Source of the DNA: CAZPAV01 sp964584755
Lineage (GTDB): Bacteria > Actinomycetota > Acidimicrobiia > Spongiisociales > UBA5794
Direction: 5' to 3'
Length of the DNA stretch: 64,000 nucleotides
Assembly: GCA_964584755.1 (NCBI GenBank)
Contig: CAZPAV010000007.1
Location: 7,115-71,114, forward strand
Positions 42,481 through 51,941 of this stretch are shown piece by piece (position 1 is the stretch's first letter; the number at the start of each line of letters is the position of its first letter). A program made the translations under genes and the position numbers. The notes under the pieces were generated by a model that had not been told where the DNA came from, searched no databases, and worked only from the letters and a program-made list of their open reading frames with translations.

Positions 42481-43842
42481 ATGGGTGAGGGAACCGGGCG
42501 CGTGACCGGGTGGGCGAGCCGGCTCCGGGTCAGGCACCTCTTCGGCCTCGTGCCCTTCGTCCTGATCTCGGTGGCCGCGGTGCATCCCGTCGTCGACAAC
42601 TCGTTCCTCTGGCACGTACGTGCCGGCACCGCACAACTTCGGCTGGGCAGGGTCCTCACGAGCGACGTCTTCAGCTACTCGCGGGGAGGGGTCCCGTGGC
42701 GGACGCAGTCGTGGCTCACGGAGCTCGGCTACGGGACGCTCGAACGGCTCACCGGGGGGATCGCCTGGACCCACCTCGTGCTCTTCCTCGTGGCGGGGGC
42801 GACGCTCCTCCTCGTCGGGGTCCGCCTCTACGGGGTGACTCGCAGTCCACTGGCGACGGCGCTGTGGATGATGGTCCTCGCCTGGCTGGCGGTCCCGTTC
42901 GTCCAGCCGCGGCCGGTCGTCGTCAGCTACGTCCTCCTCGCCCTCGTCGTCGTCGTGGTGGGGCTCGAGGACCGTGTCCTGTGGGCCGCGGTCCCCATCG
43001 TGTGGATCTGGTCGGCGATGCACGGCTCCTGGGTGCTCGGTGTCGGCCTCCTCCTGCTCGAGGCCGTTCGGCGACGGTCCCGGCGGGTGGCGCTCGTCGC
43101 GATCCTCGGCGCGGTGGCGGCGACGGCCACCGCGCACGGCCTCGGCGTGTGGGAGATCCTCCTCGCCTTCGCCCGGAACCGGGACGCGCTCGCCCTCATC
43201 AACGAATGGCGCCCCCCGGCGTTCGGGGATCCCGTCCAGGCGCCCTACCTCGTCCTCCTCGTGGGGATCCTCGTCGGCGCGTCGCGGCATCGCCTGCGTC
43301 CCCGGGACCTCGTCGTCGTCGTGCCCTTCCTCCTCTTCGGTCTCACGACGCGCCGCGCCGTGTACCCGGCGGCGATCGTCCTCGTGCCGTGGGCGGCGCT
43401 CGCCTGGCGACCCCGTCGCGCCGTGGGAGGTCGCGGCTCGGCGGTGACGTGGGTGGCGGCGGGGGTGGTCGCCGCGCTCGTGGTGGCGCCGCTCCTCCTC
43501 GTCCCCCACCGGATCGACACCTCCGTGTTCCCACCGGACGCGGCGATCGCCGCGGCGGGGCCACAGCCCTTCTTCCACTCCGACGCCGTCGGGGGGTACC
43601 TCATCTACCGGAACTGGCCCGCCGAGCGGATCTACCTGGACGACCGCGCCGAGCTGTACGGGGCGGAGTTCTTCGCGGAGTACCTCGCCGCCACTCGGGG
43701 CGCCTACGAGCCGGTCTTCTCCCGCTACGGCATGCGGGCCGCGATCGCGTCGGTCGACTGGCCGCTCGTGACGGTCCTGGAGCGGGACGGATGGCGGACG
43801 GCGTACCGGGACGAGCACTTCGTCGTCCTCCGCGCGCCCTGA
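42481..43842 (+). CDS. Multi-pass membrane protein, glycosyltransferase-C-like, function unknown
   Basis: A 453-residue protein with about 10-11 predicted membrane helices and a soluble C-terminal part (after about 345). The N-terminal loop NSFLWHVRAGTAQLRLGRVLTSDVFSYS, then PWRTQSWLTELGYG, is a pattern widespread in large bacterial membrane proteins of unknown function that resemble GT-C enzymes. I cannot name the substrate. It begins 15 bp after tadC, so it may be co-transcribed with the pilus genes and could act on cell-surface or pilin glycans; that is inference only. A strong terminator follows. Confidence 0.75.
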   Translation: MGEGTGRVTGWASRLRVRHLFGLVPFVLISVAAVHPVVDNSFLWHVRAGTAQLRLGRVLTSDVFSYSRGGVPWRTQSWLTELGYGTLERLTGGIAWTHLVLFLVAGATLLLVGVRLYGVTRSPLATALWMMVLAWLAVPFVQPRPVVVSYVLLALVVVVVGLEDRVLWAAVPIVWIWSAMHGSWVLGVGLLLLEAVRRRSRRVALVAILGAVAATATAHGLGVWEILLAFARNRDALALINEWRPPAFGDPVQAPYLVLLVGILVGASRHRLRPRDLVVVVPFLLFGLTTRRAVYPAAIVLVPWAALAWRPRRAVGGRGSAVTWVAAGVVAALVVAPLLLVPHRIDTSVFPPDAAIAAAGPQPFFHSDAVGGYLIYRNWPAERIYLDDRAELYGAEFFAEYLAATRGAYEPVFSRYGMRAAIASVDWPLVTVLERDGWRTAYRDEHFVVLRAP

Positions 43843-43890
43843 GCCGTCCCGGCCACGGGGCGGGACGTCGCGGGAGGCGTCCACGCGAAA

Positions 43891-43919
43891 CGAGGAGGGA
43901 CCCGGCGGGTCCCTCCTCG
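43891..43919. terminator. Bidirectional terminator
   Basis: A perfect 13-bp stem, CGAGGAGGGACCC/GGGTCCCTCCTCG with loop GGC, flanked by AAA on the left and TT on the right. It lies between the convergent membrane-protein gene and the Flp pilin gene and could stop transcription from both sides. Confidence 0.85.
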
Positions 43920-43933
43920 TTCGGCCGGCCTGC

Positions 43934-44104
43934 TCAGAGGCTCGTCGCGGCGTTCGAGAGGGTCGTGGTGACCCGGTTGCCGAGCAGGACGATCGCGGCG
44001 ATGGCCACGATGGCGATCAGCGCGACCAAGAGCGCGTACTCGACGAGGCTGGCGCCGTCCTCCTCGGCCAACCTGGCCTGAATGGCCGTCCAGAGACGAA
44101 GCAT
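43934..44104 (-). CDS. flp: Flp/Fap-type pilin
   Basis: The 56-residue major pilin. The segment EEDGASLVEYALLVALIAIVAIAAIVLL has the Flp signature: a G before the cleavage site (G-A), an E five residues later (EY), then the hydrophobic helix. The mature protein would be about 40 residues. ATG 44104 has SD AGGAGG. It is transcribed opposite to the Tad platform genes, with CGTACCGT about 40-50 nt upstream as a possible promoter. The prepilin peptidase is not in the window. Confidence 0.92.
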   Translation of the reverse strand: MLRLWTAIQARLAEEDGASLVEYALLVALIAIVAIAAIVLLGNRVTTTLSNAATSL

Positions 44105-44197
44105 GGTCGTTACCTCCTGTGGCAGGGCGATCCGAGAGACACGGTACGACGGATGACCCGCCGCGGCCATAGGGCGGGCGACCCATTTCACCGGGAC

Positions 44198-44839
44198 TCA
44201 GGGACGGCGGTGGAGGCCGAGCCGAATCGCCTCGACGGCGGCCTGGGCGCGGTCGTTGACCCCGAGTTTCTCGTAGATGCTCGCCAGGTGGTTCTTCACC
44301 GTCTTCTGGGAGATGAAGAGCTCGTCGGCCAGGTCCTCGGTCCGGGTGATGCCTCGGGCGAGGAGGGCGAGGAGCTCCCGCTCCCGCCCCGTGATCGCCT
44401 CCGCCCCCGGGTAGAGGCGGGGTTGCCGGTACCCGTCGAGGAGGGCTTCGAGGTCCTCGGCGTGGAGTAGGTCGGCCCCGGCCCGGGCGGCGCGGACGGC
44501 CGCGGCGAGGTCGCGGAGGGGAGCCGACTTGGAGAGGAACCCGACCGCGCCGGCGGTCTCGGCCCGACGTCGGTGGTCGGCGTCGGTGTGCATGGTGACG
44601 ACGATCGTCGGAGGGGGATCGGGGAGACGGCGGAGGGCGGCGACGCCACCGAGCCGCGGCATCTCGAGATCGAGGAGGAGCACGTCGACGGGGGTCCGCT
44701 CGAGGAGCTCGAGCAGGGCGACGCCGTCCCCCGCGGTGCCGACGACGGTGATGTCCGGCAGGCCGTCGAGGGCCTGGGCGAGGCCGTCGAGGAGCAGGCG
44801 GTGGTCGTCGGCGATGACGACACGGATCGGGCCGCTCAT
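44198..44839 (-). CDS. NarL/LuxR-family response regulator
   Basis: A 213-residue regulator. The receiver domain has D11, D12, phosphoacceptor D57 (LLDLEMPRLGG), and K in GFLSKSAPL. The C-terminal HTH (about 148-205) reads ITGRERELLALLARGI, then SQKTVKNHLASIYEKLGV, a LuxR-type DNA-binding domain. The start overlaps the sensor kinase stop by 4 nt. It sits next to flp, so pilus control is possible but unproven. Confidence 0.94.
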   Translation of the reverse strand: MSGPIRVVIADDHRLLLDGLAQALDGLPDITVVGTAGDGVALLELLERTPVDVLLLDLEMPRLGGVAALRRLPDPPPTIVVTMHTDADHRRRAETAGAVGFLSKSAPLRDLAAAVRAARAGADLLHAEDLEALLDGYRQPRLYPGAEAITGRERELLALLARGITRTEDLADELFISQKTVKNHLASIYEKLGVNDRAQAAVEAIRLGLHRRP

Positions 44840-46347
44840 GGGGGGTTCCCCCAGGCGATGGTCACCGTGGTGCCGTCGGCGGTGGAGGCGATCGTGACGG
44901 TGGCTCCGATGGCGGCGGCGCGTTCCCGCATGCCGGTGATCCCGAAGTGTCCCGGGCGCTCCCGGTCCGGATCGAAGCCGCCGCCGTCGTCGGCGACGGC
45001 GATGCGTCCGTCGTCCCGATCGACGGTGCCCTCGATCCGGACGACGGACGCCCCGGAGTGCTCGAGGGCGTTGCGGACCGCCTCGGCCATGATCGCGCCC
45101 AACTCGGGGGCGACGCTCGTGCGAGGTGGACGTCGCTCCTCGAGGGACACGACGATGGCAGGCCCGTCGGCGCCGACCTCGAAGGCGAGCGCGTGGGCCT
45201 GCTCCACGAGGCTCGTGCTGTCGACGGCGCGCAGGTCGGCGACCGTGGCGCGCACCTCCTCGACGAGTCGCCCGGTGGTGCCCCGGAGGGTCTCGAGGTG
45301 GGTGCGGAGCCCGGGCTCGAGCTCGCCGCCCTCGAGGGCCACGTCGAGGCCGAGACCGATGGAGGCGAGGGTCGGGCCGATCTCGTCGTGCAGCTCGCGG
45401 GCGAGGCGGGTGCGCTCCTCACGAACGGCACGATGGGCGATGTCGCGCAGCAGGAGGATGTTGTCGAGGGCGAGGGCGACGGGCCGGAGCGAGGCCTCGA
45501 CGACCCCGTCGTACCCGGCGAGCGTTACGCCCGGGCCCGCCCACATGCTGATCTCGCCGAGGACGCGCGTGCCGAGCCTGATGGCGTGGGTCCGGGGCGC
45601 ACCCGGGCCCGGCACCGGGCCGCGACGGGCGACCTCGACGAGCGCCCCGTTCCGGAGGACGCCGACGGTGGCCGCGTCGAAGGGAACCGTTCGGGCCAGG
45701 TCGCGCAGCGCGGCCCGACCGACCGTGACCGGATTGAGCTCGGCGGTGTTCGCCAGCTCCCCGAGACTGAGGAGGAGCGTGTGGGCTGCCTCGAGCCGCT
45801 CGAGCCGGTCGGCGTCGACGTGGGCGGCCTCGGTGAGGGCCGCGGCGCGCGCCGCCTCCTCGACGAGGATGCGACGGGCCTCCGAGAAGGTGAGGGCCAC
45901 GAGCGCGATGAACAGCGAGACCTGGAAGAAGACGGGGACGGCCACCGGGTCGCCGCCGGCGGCCACCAGGGTGGCGAGTCCGACGATGGCGAGGAGGGCC
46001 GTCATCCCCCCGGTGCGCAGCCCCGAACCCGCCGCGGCCCCGAACACCGGGACGGTGAGCGCGAAGAGGTAGGCACTGTCGAGCAGGCCGGTGAAGGCGA
46101 TGGCGACGAGGGCGGCGAGGACCCCCGAGACGGCGACGGTCGCGGCACCTCCCACGGACCCCGACCGACGGAGCGGGGGCAGCTCGGCGACGACCGTGAA
46201 GACGCCGACGACGAGCGCGGCGAGGGCTACGCGGAGGGTGACGCCGAACCCGACGACGGAGAGGACGACGCCGAGGGCGAGCGCCGTCCAGCGGAGGACG
46301 GTCAGGATCCGGTCGAACCGGGTGTCCCACTGGGCCGGACGACTCAT
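44836..46347 (-). CDS. NarL-type sensor histidine kinase with membrane domain
   Basis: A 503-residue kinase. Six hydrophobic segments (about 20-145) form the membrane sensor, followed by a coiled stretch and a GAF-like region (about 185-290). HisKA_3 has H320 in RLARELHDEIGPTLASIGLGL. The HATPase has NALEHSG, AVADDGGGFD and GHFGITGMRER. Start ATG 46347 lies 7 nt after TACCCT (46360-46355), a leaderless-type start. The partner regulator follows with ATGA overlap. Confidence 0.92.
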   Translation of the reverse strand: MSRPAQWDTRFDRILTVLRWTALALGVVLSVVGFGVTLRVALAALVVGVFTVVAELPPLRRSGSVGGAATVAVSGVLAALVAIAFTGLLDSAYLFALTVPVFGAAAGSGLRTGGMTALLAIVGLATLVAAGGDPVAVPVFFQVSLFIALVALTFSEARRILVEEAARAAALTEAAHVDADRLERLEAAHTLLLSLGELANTAELNPVTVGRAALRDLARTVPFDAATVGVLRNGALVEVARRGPVPGPGAPRTHAIRLGTRVLGEISMWAGPGVTLAGYDGVVEASLRPVALALDNILLLRDIAHRAVREERTRLARELHDEIGPTLASIGLGLDVALEGGELEPGLRTHLETLRGTTGRLVEEVRATVADLRAVDSTSLVEQAHALAFEVGADGPAIVVSLEERRPPRTSVAPELGAIMAEAVRNALEHSGASVVRIEGTVDRDDGRIAVADDGGGFDPDRERPGHFGITGMRERAAAIGATVTIASTADGTTVTIAWGNPP

Positions 46348-46354
46348 CGTCCCG

Positions 46355-46364
46355 AGGGTACAGT
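46355..46364. promoter_or_regulatory. Overlapping divergent leaderless promoters (kinase/coaE)
   Basis: The 10-bp stretch AGGGTACAGT serves both strands: TACCCT on the minus strand ends 7 nt before ATG 46347, and TACAGT on the plus strand ends 6 nt before GTG 46371. Both -10 boxes share the central GTAC, so RNA polymerase binding for the two genes should be mutually exclusive. Confidence 0.55.
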
Positions 46365-46370
46365 CGCGGG

Positions 46371-46973
46371 GTGGAGGATCACGGGATTCCATCGGACCCG
46401 ATCCGCATCGTCCTGAGCGGTGGGATCGGGTCGGGGAAGAGCACCGTCGCCCGGCGGCTCGCCGCGCGCGGGGCGGTCGTCGTCTCCGCGGACGAGCTGG
46501 GCCATCGGGTGCTGGAGCCGGGAGGGGAGGCGTTCGCGGCGGTGGCGCGGCGGTGGCCCGCCGCGGTCGTGGAGGGGAGGATCGATCGGCGACGTCTCGC
46601 CGCGATCGTCTTCCGGGACCCCGACGAGCTCGCCGCGTTGGAGGCGATGACGCATCCCGCCATCGCCCGGCGTGTGGCGGCGGAGGTGACCGCGGCCGGT
46701 GCACGGCCGGTCGTCGTGGAGCTCCCGGTCCTGGGGAGGGAGATCGTGGGAGGCGACTTCCTCCACGTGCTCGTGGAGGCGCCCGAGGAGGTGCGCCTGC
46801 GACGGGTGGTCGCCAGGGGAGGCGACCCGGAGGACGCGGCGCGACGCATCGCCGTCCAGCCCGCGCCGGAGGAGTGGCGCCGCTGGGCCGACGTCGTCAT
46901 CGTCAACGACGGAGATCTCGAGGAGCTCGATGCCAGGGTGGAGGAGCTCTGGCGGCGGCTCCTCGACCCGTGA
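46371..46973 (+). CDS. coaE: Dephospho-CoA kinase
   Basis: Catalyses the last step of coenzyme A synthesis. The 200-residue P-loop kinase has IVLSGGIGSGKSTVARRLA, followed by VSADELGHRVLEPGGEAF. It also has the HPAIARRV segment and VVVELPVLGRE. The lid region is RRVVARGG. GTG 46371 is leaderless-type behind TACAGT. It precedes uvrB by 34 bp. Confidence 0.92.
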   Translation: MEDHGIPSDPIRIVLSGGIGSGKSTVARRLAARGAVVVSADELGHRVLEPGGEAFAAVARRWPAAVVEGRIDRRRLAAIVFRDPDELAALEAMTHPAIARRVAAEVTAAGARPVVVELPVLGREIVGGDFLHVLVEAPEEVRLRRVVARGGDPEDAARRIAVQPAPEEWRRWADVVIVNDGDLEELDARVEELWRRLLDP

Positions 46974-47007
46974 TGCCGGGCGGGGGGAGCCGGTACCCTC
47001 CGCGGGG

Positions 47008-49020
47008 ATGAAGCCGTTTCGCGTCCACTCCGACTTCGCCCCGGCGGGGGACCAGCCCCAAGCCGTCGCCCGGCTGGCGGAGGGGATCCGGCGCGGGGAC
47101 CGTTTCCAGACGCTCCTCGGGATCACGGGGTCGGGGAAGTCGGCCACGATCGCCTGGACCATCGAGCAGGTGCAGCTCCCCACCCTCGTCCTGGCACCGA
47201 ACAAGGCCCTCGCCGCGCAGCTCGCCAACGAGTTCCGGCAGTTCTTCCCCGAGAACCGGGTCGAGTACTTCGTCTCCTACTACGACTACTACCAGCCGGA
47301 GGCGTACCTGCCGCGCACCGACACGTACATCGAGAAGGAGTCGACGAGGAACGACGAGATCGACCGGCTGCGTCACTCGGCCACGGCGGCGCTGCTCACC
47401 CGGCGCGACGTCGTCATCGTGGCCTCGGTCTCGGCCATCTACGGCCTGGGCTCCCCCGAGCAGTACGAGGGTCAACTCCTCCGCCTCGTGCAGGGGGTCG
47501 CCTTCCCCCTCGAGCACGCCCTCCGCCGGCTCGTGGACATCCAGTACCAACGCAACGAGGTGGAGCTCTCCCGCGGGAGGTTCCGGGTGCGCGGCGACAC
47601 CCTCGAGGTCTTCCCCTCCTACGAGGAGACCGTGTTCCGTGTCGAGTACTGGGGGGACGAGGTGGAGCGGATCCTCCGCATGCACCCCGTCACCGGGGAG
47701 GTCCTCGAGGAGCTCGGCGAGCTCTGGGTGTACCCGGCGACCCACTACGTCACCGACCGCTCCCGCCTCGAGCGGGCCATCGGGGCGATCGAGGTCGAGC
47801 TGCAGGAGCGCCTGGCCGAGCTCGAGGCGCGGGGGAGGTCACTCGAGGCGCAGCGTCTCCGCATGCGCACCGCGTACGACCTGGAGATGCTCCGCGAGGT
47901 GGGCACCTGCCCGGGCATCGAGAACTACTCCCGTCACCTCGACGGACGGGCCCCCGGGGAGCCGCCCTACACGCTGCTCGACTACTTCCCCGACGACTAC
48001 CTCACGATCGTGGACGAGAGCCACGTCACGATCCCACAGATCCACGGGCAGTACGCCGGTGACCGGAGCCGCAAGGAGGTCCTCGTCGCGCACGGGTTCC
48101 GCCTCCCCTCGGCGCTCGACAACCGGCCGCTCACCTTCGAGGAGTGGTACGCCCGCACCGCCCGGGCGGTGTTCCTCTCCGCCACGCCGGGGCCGTGGGA
48201 GCTGCGCGAGTCGGCGCAGGTGGTGGAGCAGATCATCCGGCCCACCGGGCTCGTGGACCCCGCCGTGGAAGTCCGCCCCACCCGAGGCCAAGTGGACGAT
48301 CTCGTCGAGGAGATCCGCGGCCGTGCCGAGCGAGACCAGCGCATCCTCGTGACCACCCTCACGAAGAAGATGGCCGAGGACCTCACCGAGTACCTCGTCG
48401 AGCTGGGGATCCGCGCCCGGTATCTCCACAGCGACATCGACACGCTCGAACGCGTCCAGATCCTCCGTGACCTGCGCCTCGGCGAGTACGACGTCCTCGT
48501 CGGGGTGAACCTGCTCCGGGAGGGCCTCGACCTGCCCGAGGTCTCCCTGGTGGCGATCCTCGATGCGGACAAGGAGGGGTTCCTCCGGTCGGTGACGAGC
48601 CTCGTCCAGACGATCGGACGGGCGGCGCGCAACGTGGACGGCATGGTCGTCATGTACGCCGACGCGGTGACGGACTCCATGCGGCGCGCCATCGAGGAGA
48701 CGAACCGCCGCCGGGCCCGCCAGCTCGCCTACAACGAGGAGCACGGCATCGACCCGCAGACGATCCGGAAGAAGATCTCGGACATCCTCGAGCTCGTGCA
48801 GCGTGGCGACGCGCCCGCGGCGGAACGCCGGGCACGAGAGGTGCGCCGCCGCGCGCCACTCGAGCTCGACACCCCGGACCTGCGCCGGCTCATCCAGAGT
48901 CTCGAGGAGGAGATGCACGACGCGGCCGCCGAGCTGCGGTTCGAGTACGCAGCCCGGCTTCGTGACGAGATCGCCGAGCTGCGGCGCGAGCTGCGGGAGC
49001 TCACCGAGGCCGCCTTCTGA
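47008..49020 (+). CDS. uvrB: Excinuclease ABC subunit B
   Basis: The damage-verifying helicase of nucleotide excision repair, 670 residues. Motif I is GITGSGKSATIA, then the beta-hairpin YYDYYQPEAYLPRTDTYIEKE that inserts into DNA. Helicase motifs include IVDESHVTIPQ, FLSATPGPWE, GVNLLREGLDLPEVSLV and QTIGRAARN. A UVR motif for UvrC binding lies at the C-terminus (EMHDAAAELRFEYAARLRDEI). Start ATG lies 8 nt after TACCCT (46994-46999). Confidence 0.97.
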   Translation: MKPFRVHSDFAPAGDQPQAVARLAEGIRRGDRFQTLLGITGSGKSATIAWTIEQVQLPTLVLAPNKALAAQLANEFRQFFPENRVEYFVSYYDYYQPEAYLPRTDTYIEKESTRNDEIDRLRHSATAALLTRRDVVIVASVSAIYGLGSPEQYEGQLLRLVQGVAFPLEHALRRLVDIQYQRNEVELSRGRFRVRGDTLEVFPSYEETVFRVEYWGDEVERILRMHPVTGEVLEELGELWVYPATHYVTDRSRLERAIGAIEVELQERLAELEARGRSLEAQRLRMRTAYDLEMLREVGTCPGIENYSRHLDGRAPGEPPYTLLDYFPDDYLTIVDESHVTIPQIHGQYAGDRSRKEVLVAHGFRLPSALDNRPLTFEEWYARTARAVFLSATPGPWELRESAQVVEQIIRPTGLVDPAVEVRPTRGQVDDLVEEIRGRAERDQRILVTTLTKKMAEDLTEYLVELGIRARYLHSDIDTLERVQILRDLRLGEYDVLVGVNLLREGLDLPEVSLVAILDADKEGFLRSVTSLVQTIGRAARNVDGMVVMYADAVTDSMRRAIEETNRRRARQLAYNEEHGIDPQTIRKKISDILELVQRGDAPAAERRAREVRRRAPLELDTPDLRRLIQSLEEEMHDAAAELRFEYAARLRDEIAELRRELRELTEAAF

Positions 49021-49115
49021 GGGGGAGCGGGCCCCGCGGCGAGCGCCGGCGCGCGGGTCGGGCAGCCGCCCGGCTCCCGGTACACTCGCCGGGCGGCGAC
49101 GACGGAGGGAGCGCG

Positions 49116-51941
49116 GTGCCCGAGGACCGCATCGTCATCCGCGGCGCCCGTGAGCACAACCTCGACGACATCGATCTCGAGCTGCCGCGGGGCCGTCTGA
49201 CCGTCTTCACCGGGCTCTCCGGCTCGGGGAAGTCGTCGCTCGCGTTCGACACCATCTACGCCGAGGGGCAACGCCGGTACGTCGAGAGTCTCTCCGCCTA
49301 CGCCCGGCAGTTCCTCGGCCAGATGGACAAGCCGGACGTGGACTTCATCGAGGGGCTCTCGCCGGCGATCTCGATCGACCAGAAGACGGCGAGTCGCAAC
49401 CCGCGCTCGACGGTGGGGACGGTGACCGAGATCCACGACTACCTGCGGCTCCTCTACGCACGGATCGGGGTTCCCCACTGTCCCGAGGACGGAATCCCCG
49501 TCACGCGCCAGACCCCGCAGCAGATCGTGGACCGGATCCTCGAGCTCGAGGAGGGAACACGGTTCCTCGTCCTGGCGCCCGTCATCCGCGGCAGGAAGGG
49601 GGAGTACGAGGGACTCCTGGCGGACCTCGCCCGGCAGGGCTTCAGTCGGGCCCGGATCGACGGCGAGATCCGGGACCTGACCGAGGAGATCCGGCTCGAC
49701 CGCTACTTCCAGCACACCATCGAGGTGGTCGTCGACCGGCTCGTCCGCAAGGAGGGGATCCGGCGGCGACTGACCGACTCGCTCGAGACCGCCCTCGAGC
49801 TCACCGACGGCGTGGCCCACATCGACATCGTCGACGGACCCACCCTCGCCTTCAGTCGACACTTCGCCTGCACCCGGTGCGGCCTCTCCTTCGACGAGCT
49901 CCAGCCGCGCAACTTCTCGTTCAACTCGCCGTACGGTGCCTGCCCCGAGTGCAGCGGCCTCGGCACCCGGTTCCAGGTGGATCCCGACCTGGTGATCTCC
50001 CATCCCGAGCGCAGTCTGCGTGAGGGCGCGATCGCCCCCTGGGTGGGCCGCCACCGCACCGGCTACTACCAGCGACTCCTCGCCGGCGTGGCCGCCGCGG
50101 AGGGGATCGACCTCGACGCCGCCTGGGAGGACCTCCCCGCGGAGCAGCGCGAGCTCCTCCTCCACGGGGCCGGCGCCCGCCGCTTCACCGTCCGGTACCG
50201 GAACCGCTTCGGCCGGGAACGCCGCTACGAGGCCCGCTACGAGGGCGTCGTTCCCTGGCTCGCCCGGCGCTACGCCGAGGCGGAGACCGACGCCGCCCGG
50301 GAGAACTACCGGCAGTACATGCGGGAGGTGCCCTGTGACGCCTGCGGCGGTGGTCGCCTCAATCCGATCTCCCTGGCGGTGACCGTCGGCGGGCGCTCGA
50401 TCTTCCAGCTCTCCTCGCTTCCTCTCCGAGATGCCCGCGCCTTCCTCGCCTCCCTCGCCCTGGACGAGCGGGAGCGCCGCATCGCCCACCGGGTCGTGAA
50501 GGAGATCGTGAGCCGGCTCGACTTCCTGGTGGACGTGGGGCTCGACTACCTCACACTGTCACGCTCGGCGGCGACGCTCGCCGGCGGGGAGGCGCAGCGC
50601 ATCAGGCTCGCCACCCAGATCGGCTCCGGGCTCGTGGGTGTCCTCTACATCCTCGACGAGCCCTCGATCGGGCTCCACCAACGGGACAACCGGCGGCTCA
50701 TCGAGACCCTGCTGCGCCTCCGCGACCTCGGGAACACCCTCATCGTCGTCGAACACGACGAGGAGACGATCCGCGCCGCCGACCACATCGTCGACATCGG
50801 CCCCGGGGCCGGCGAGCACGGTGGTCGGATCGTGGCCGCCGGGCCGCTCGAAGCCATCGTGGCGGCGCCCGAGTCGATCACGGGCGACTACCTCGCCGGG
50901 CGGCGGCGCATCGACGTTCCCACCACGAGACGGTCGGGCTCCGGCGAGGCGATCGTCGTGCGCGGTGCCACCGAGCACAACCTCGCCGGCATCGACGTCG
51001 CCTTCCCGCTCGGCCGGTTCGTCGCGGTCACCGGCGTCTCCGGGAGCGGCAAGTCCTCCCTCGTCCTCGACGTGCTCTCCCGCGCCCTCCACGCCGAGCT
51101 GCACGGAGCCCGCCGGCGCCCGGGCCGGCACCGCCGCATCGAAGGCATCGAGCACATCGACAAGGTGATCGACATCGACCAGTCGCCCATCGGCCGGACC
51201 CCGCGCTCGAACGCGGTGACGTACACGAAGGTCTTCGACGCGATCCGGCAGCTCTTCGCCGCCACCCCCGACGCCCGGGTACGCGGCTACAAGCCGGGCC
51301 GGTTCTCCTTCAATGTCCCGGGGGGACGCTGCGAGACCTGCAAGGGCGACGGCACCCTGAGGATCGAGATGCACTTCCTGCCCGACGTGTACGTGCCGTG
51401 CGAGGTGTGCAAGGGACGTCGCTACAACCGGGACACCCTCGAGGTGACGTTCAAGGGCCACTCCATCGCCGACGTGCTCGACATGTCCATCGAGGAGGCG
51501 CTCCACTTCTTCGAGAACCATCCCCGGATCGCCCGCGTCCTGGGGACGCTCAACGACGTCGGACTCGGGTACATCCGCCTGGGACAGCCGGCCCCGACCC
51601 TCTCGGGGGGCGAGGCCCAGCGCGTCAAGCTGGCCGCGGAGCTGGGCAGACGGTCCACGGGGAGGACGTTCTACATCCTCGACGAGCCCACGACGGGGTT
51701 GCACTTCGAGGACGTGCGCAAGCTCCTGGGGGTGCTGCACCGCCTCGTCGACGCGGGGAACACCGTGGTCGTCATCGAGCACAACCTCGACGTGATCAAG
51801 TCCGCCGACTGGATCATCGACCTCGGGCCCGAGGGGGGCGACGAGGGGGGTCGGCTCGTGGCGGAGGGCACGCCGGAGCAGGTGGCCGCGGTGCCCGACT
51901 CCTACACCGGCAAGTTCCTCCGCGACGTGCTGGCGCGCTGA
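49116..51941 (+). CDS. uvrA: Excinuclease ABC subunit A
   Basis: The damage-recognition ATPase of nucleotide excision repair, 941 residues. It has two ABC modules with Walker A GLSGSGKSS and GVSGSGKSS and signature regions (TLAGGEAQRIRLA, TLSGGEAQRVKLA). Zinc-binding Cys pairs are seen in CTRCGLSF with CPECSGLG, and CETCKGDG with CEVCKGRR. GTG start with an upstream GGAGGGAG SD and TACACT. Its last 40 bp overlap the convergent membrane protein gene. Confidence 0.97.
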   Translation: MPEDRIVIRGAREHNLDDIDLELPRGRLTVFTGLSGSGKSSLAFDTIYAEGQRRYVESLSAYARQFLGQMDKPDVDFIEGLSPAISIDQKTASRNPRSTVGTVTEIHDYLRLLYARIGVPHCPEDGIPVTRQTPQQIVDRILELEEGTRFLVLAPVIRGRKGEYEGLLADLARQGFSRARIDGEIRDLTEEIRLDRYFQHTIEVVVDRLVRKEGIRRRLTDSLETALELTDGVAHIDIVDGPTLAFSRHFACTRCGLSFDELQPRNFSFNSPYGACPECSGLGTRFQVDPDLVISHPERSLREGAIAPWVGRHRTGYYQRLLAGVAAAEGIDLDAAWEDLPAEQRELLLHGAGARRFTVRYRNRFGRERRYEARYEGVVPWLARRYAEAETDAARENYRQYMREVPCDACGGGRLNPISLAVTVGGRSIFQLSSLPLRDARAFLASLALDERERRIAHRVVKEIVSRLDFLVDVGLDYLTLSRSAATLAGGEAQRIRLATQIGSGLVGVLYILDEPSIGLHQRDNRRLIETLLRLRDLGNTLIVVEHDEETIRAADHIVDIGPGAGEHGGRIVAAGPLEAIVAAPESITGDYLAGRRRIDVPTTRRSGSGEAIVVRGATEHNLAGIDVAFPLGRFVAVTGVSGSGKSSLVLDVLSRALHAELHGARRRPGRHRRIEGIEHIDKVIDIDQSPIGRTPRSNAVTYTKVFDAIRQLFAATPDARVRGYKPGRFSFNVPGGRCETCKGDGTLRIEMHFLPDVYVPCEVCKGRRYNRDTLEVTFKGHSIADVLDMSIEEALHFFENHPRIARVLGTLNDVGLGYIRLGQPAPTLSGGEAQRVKLAAELGRRSTGRTFYILDEPTTGLHFEDVRKLLGVLHRLVDAGNTVVVIEHNLDVIKSADWIIDLGPEGGDEGGRLVAEGTPEQVAAVPDSYTGKFLRDVLAR

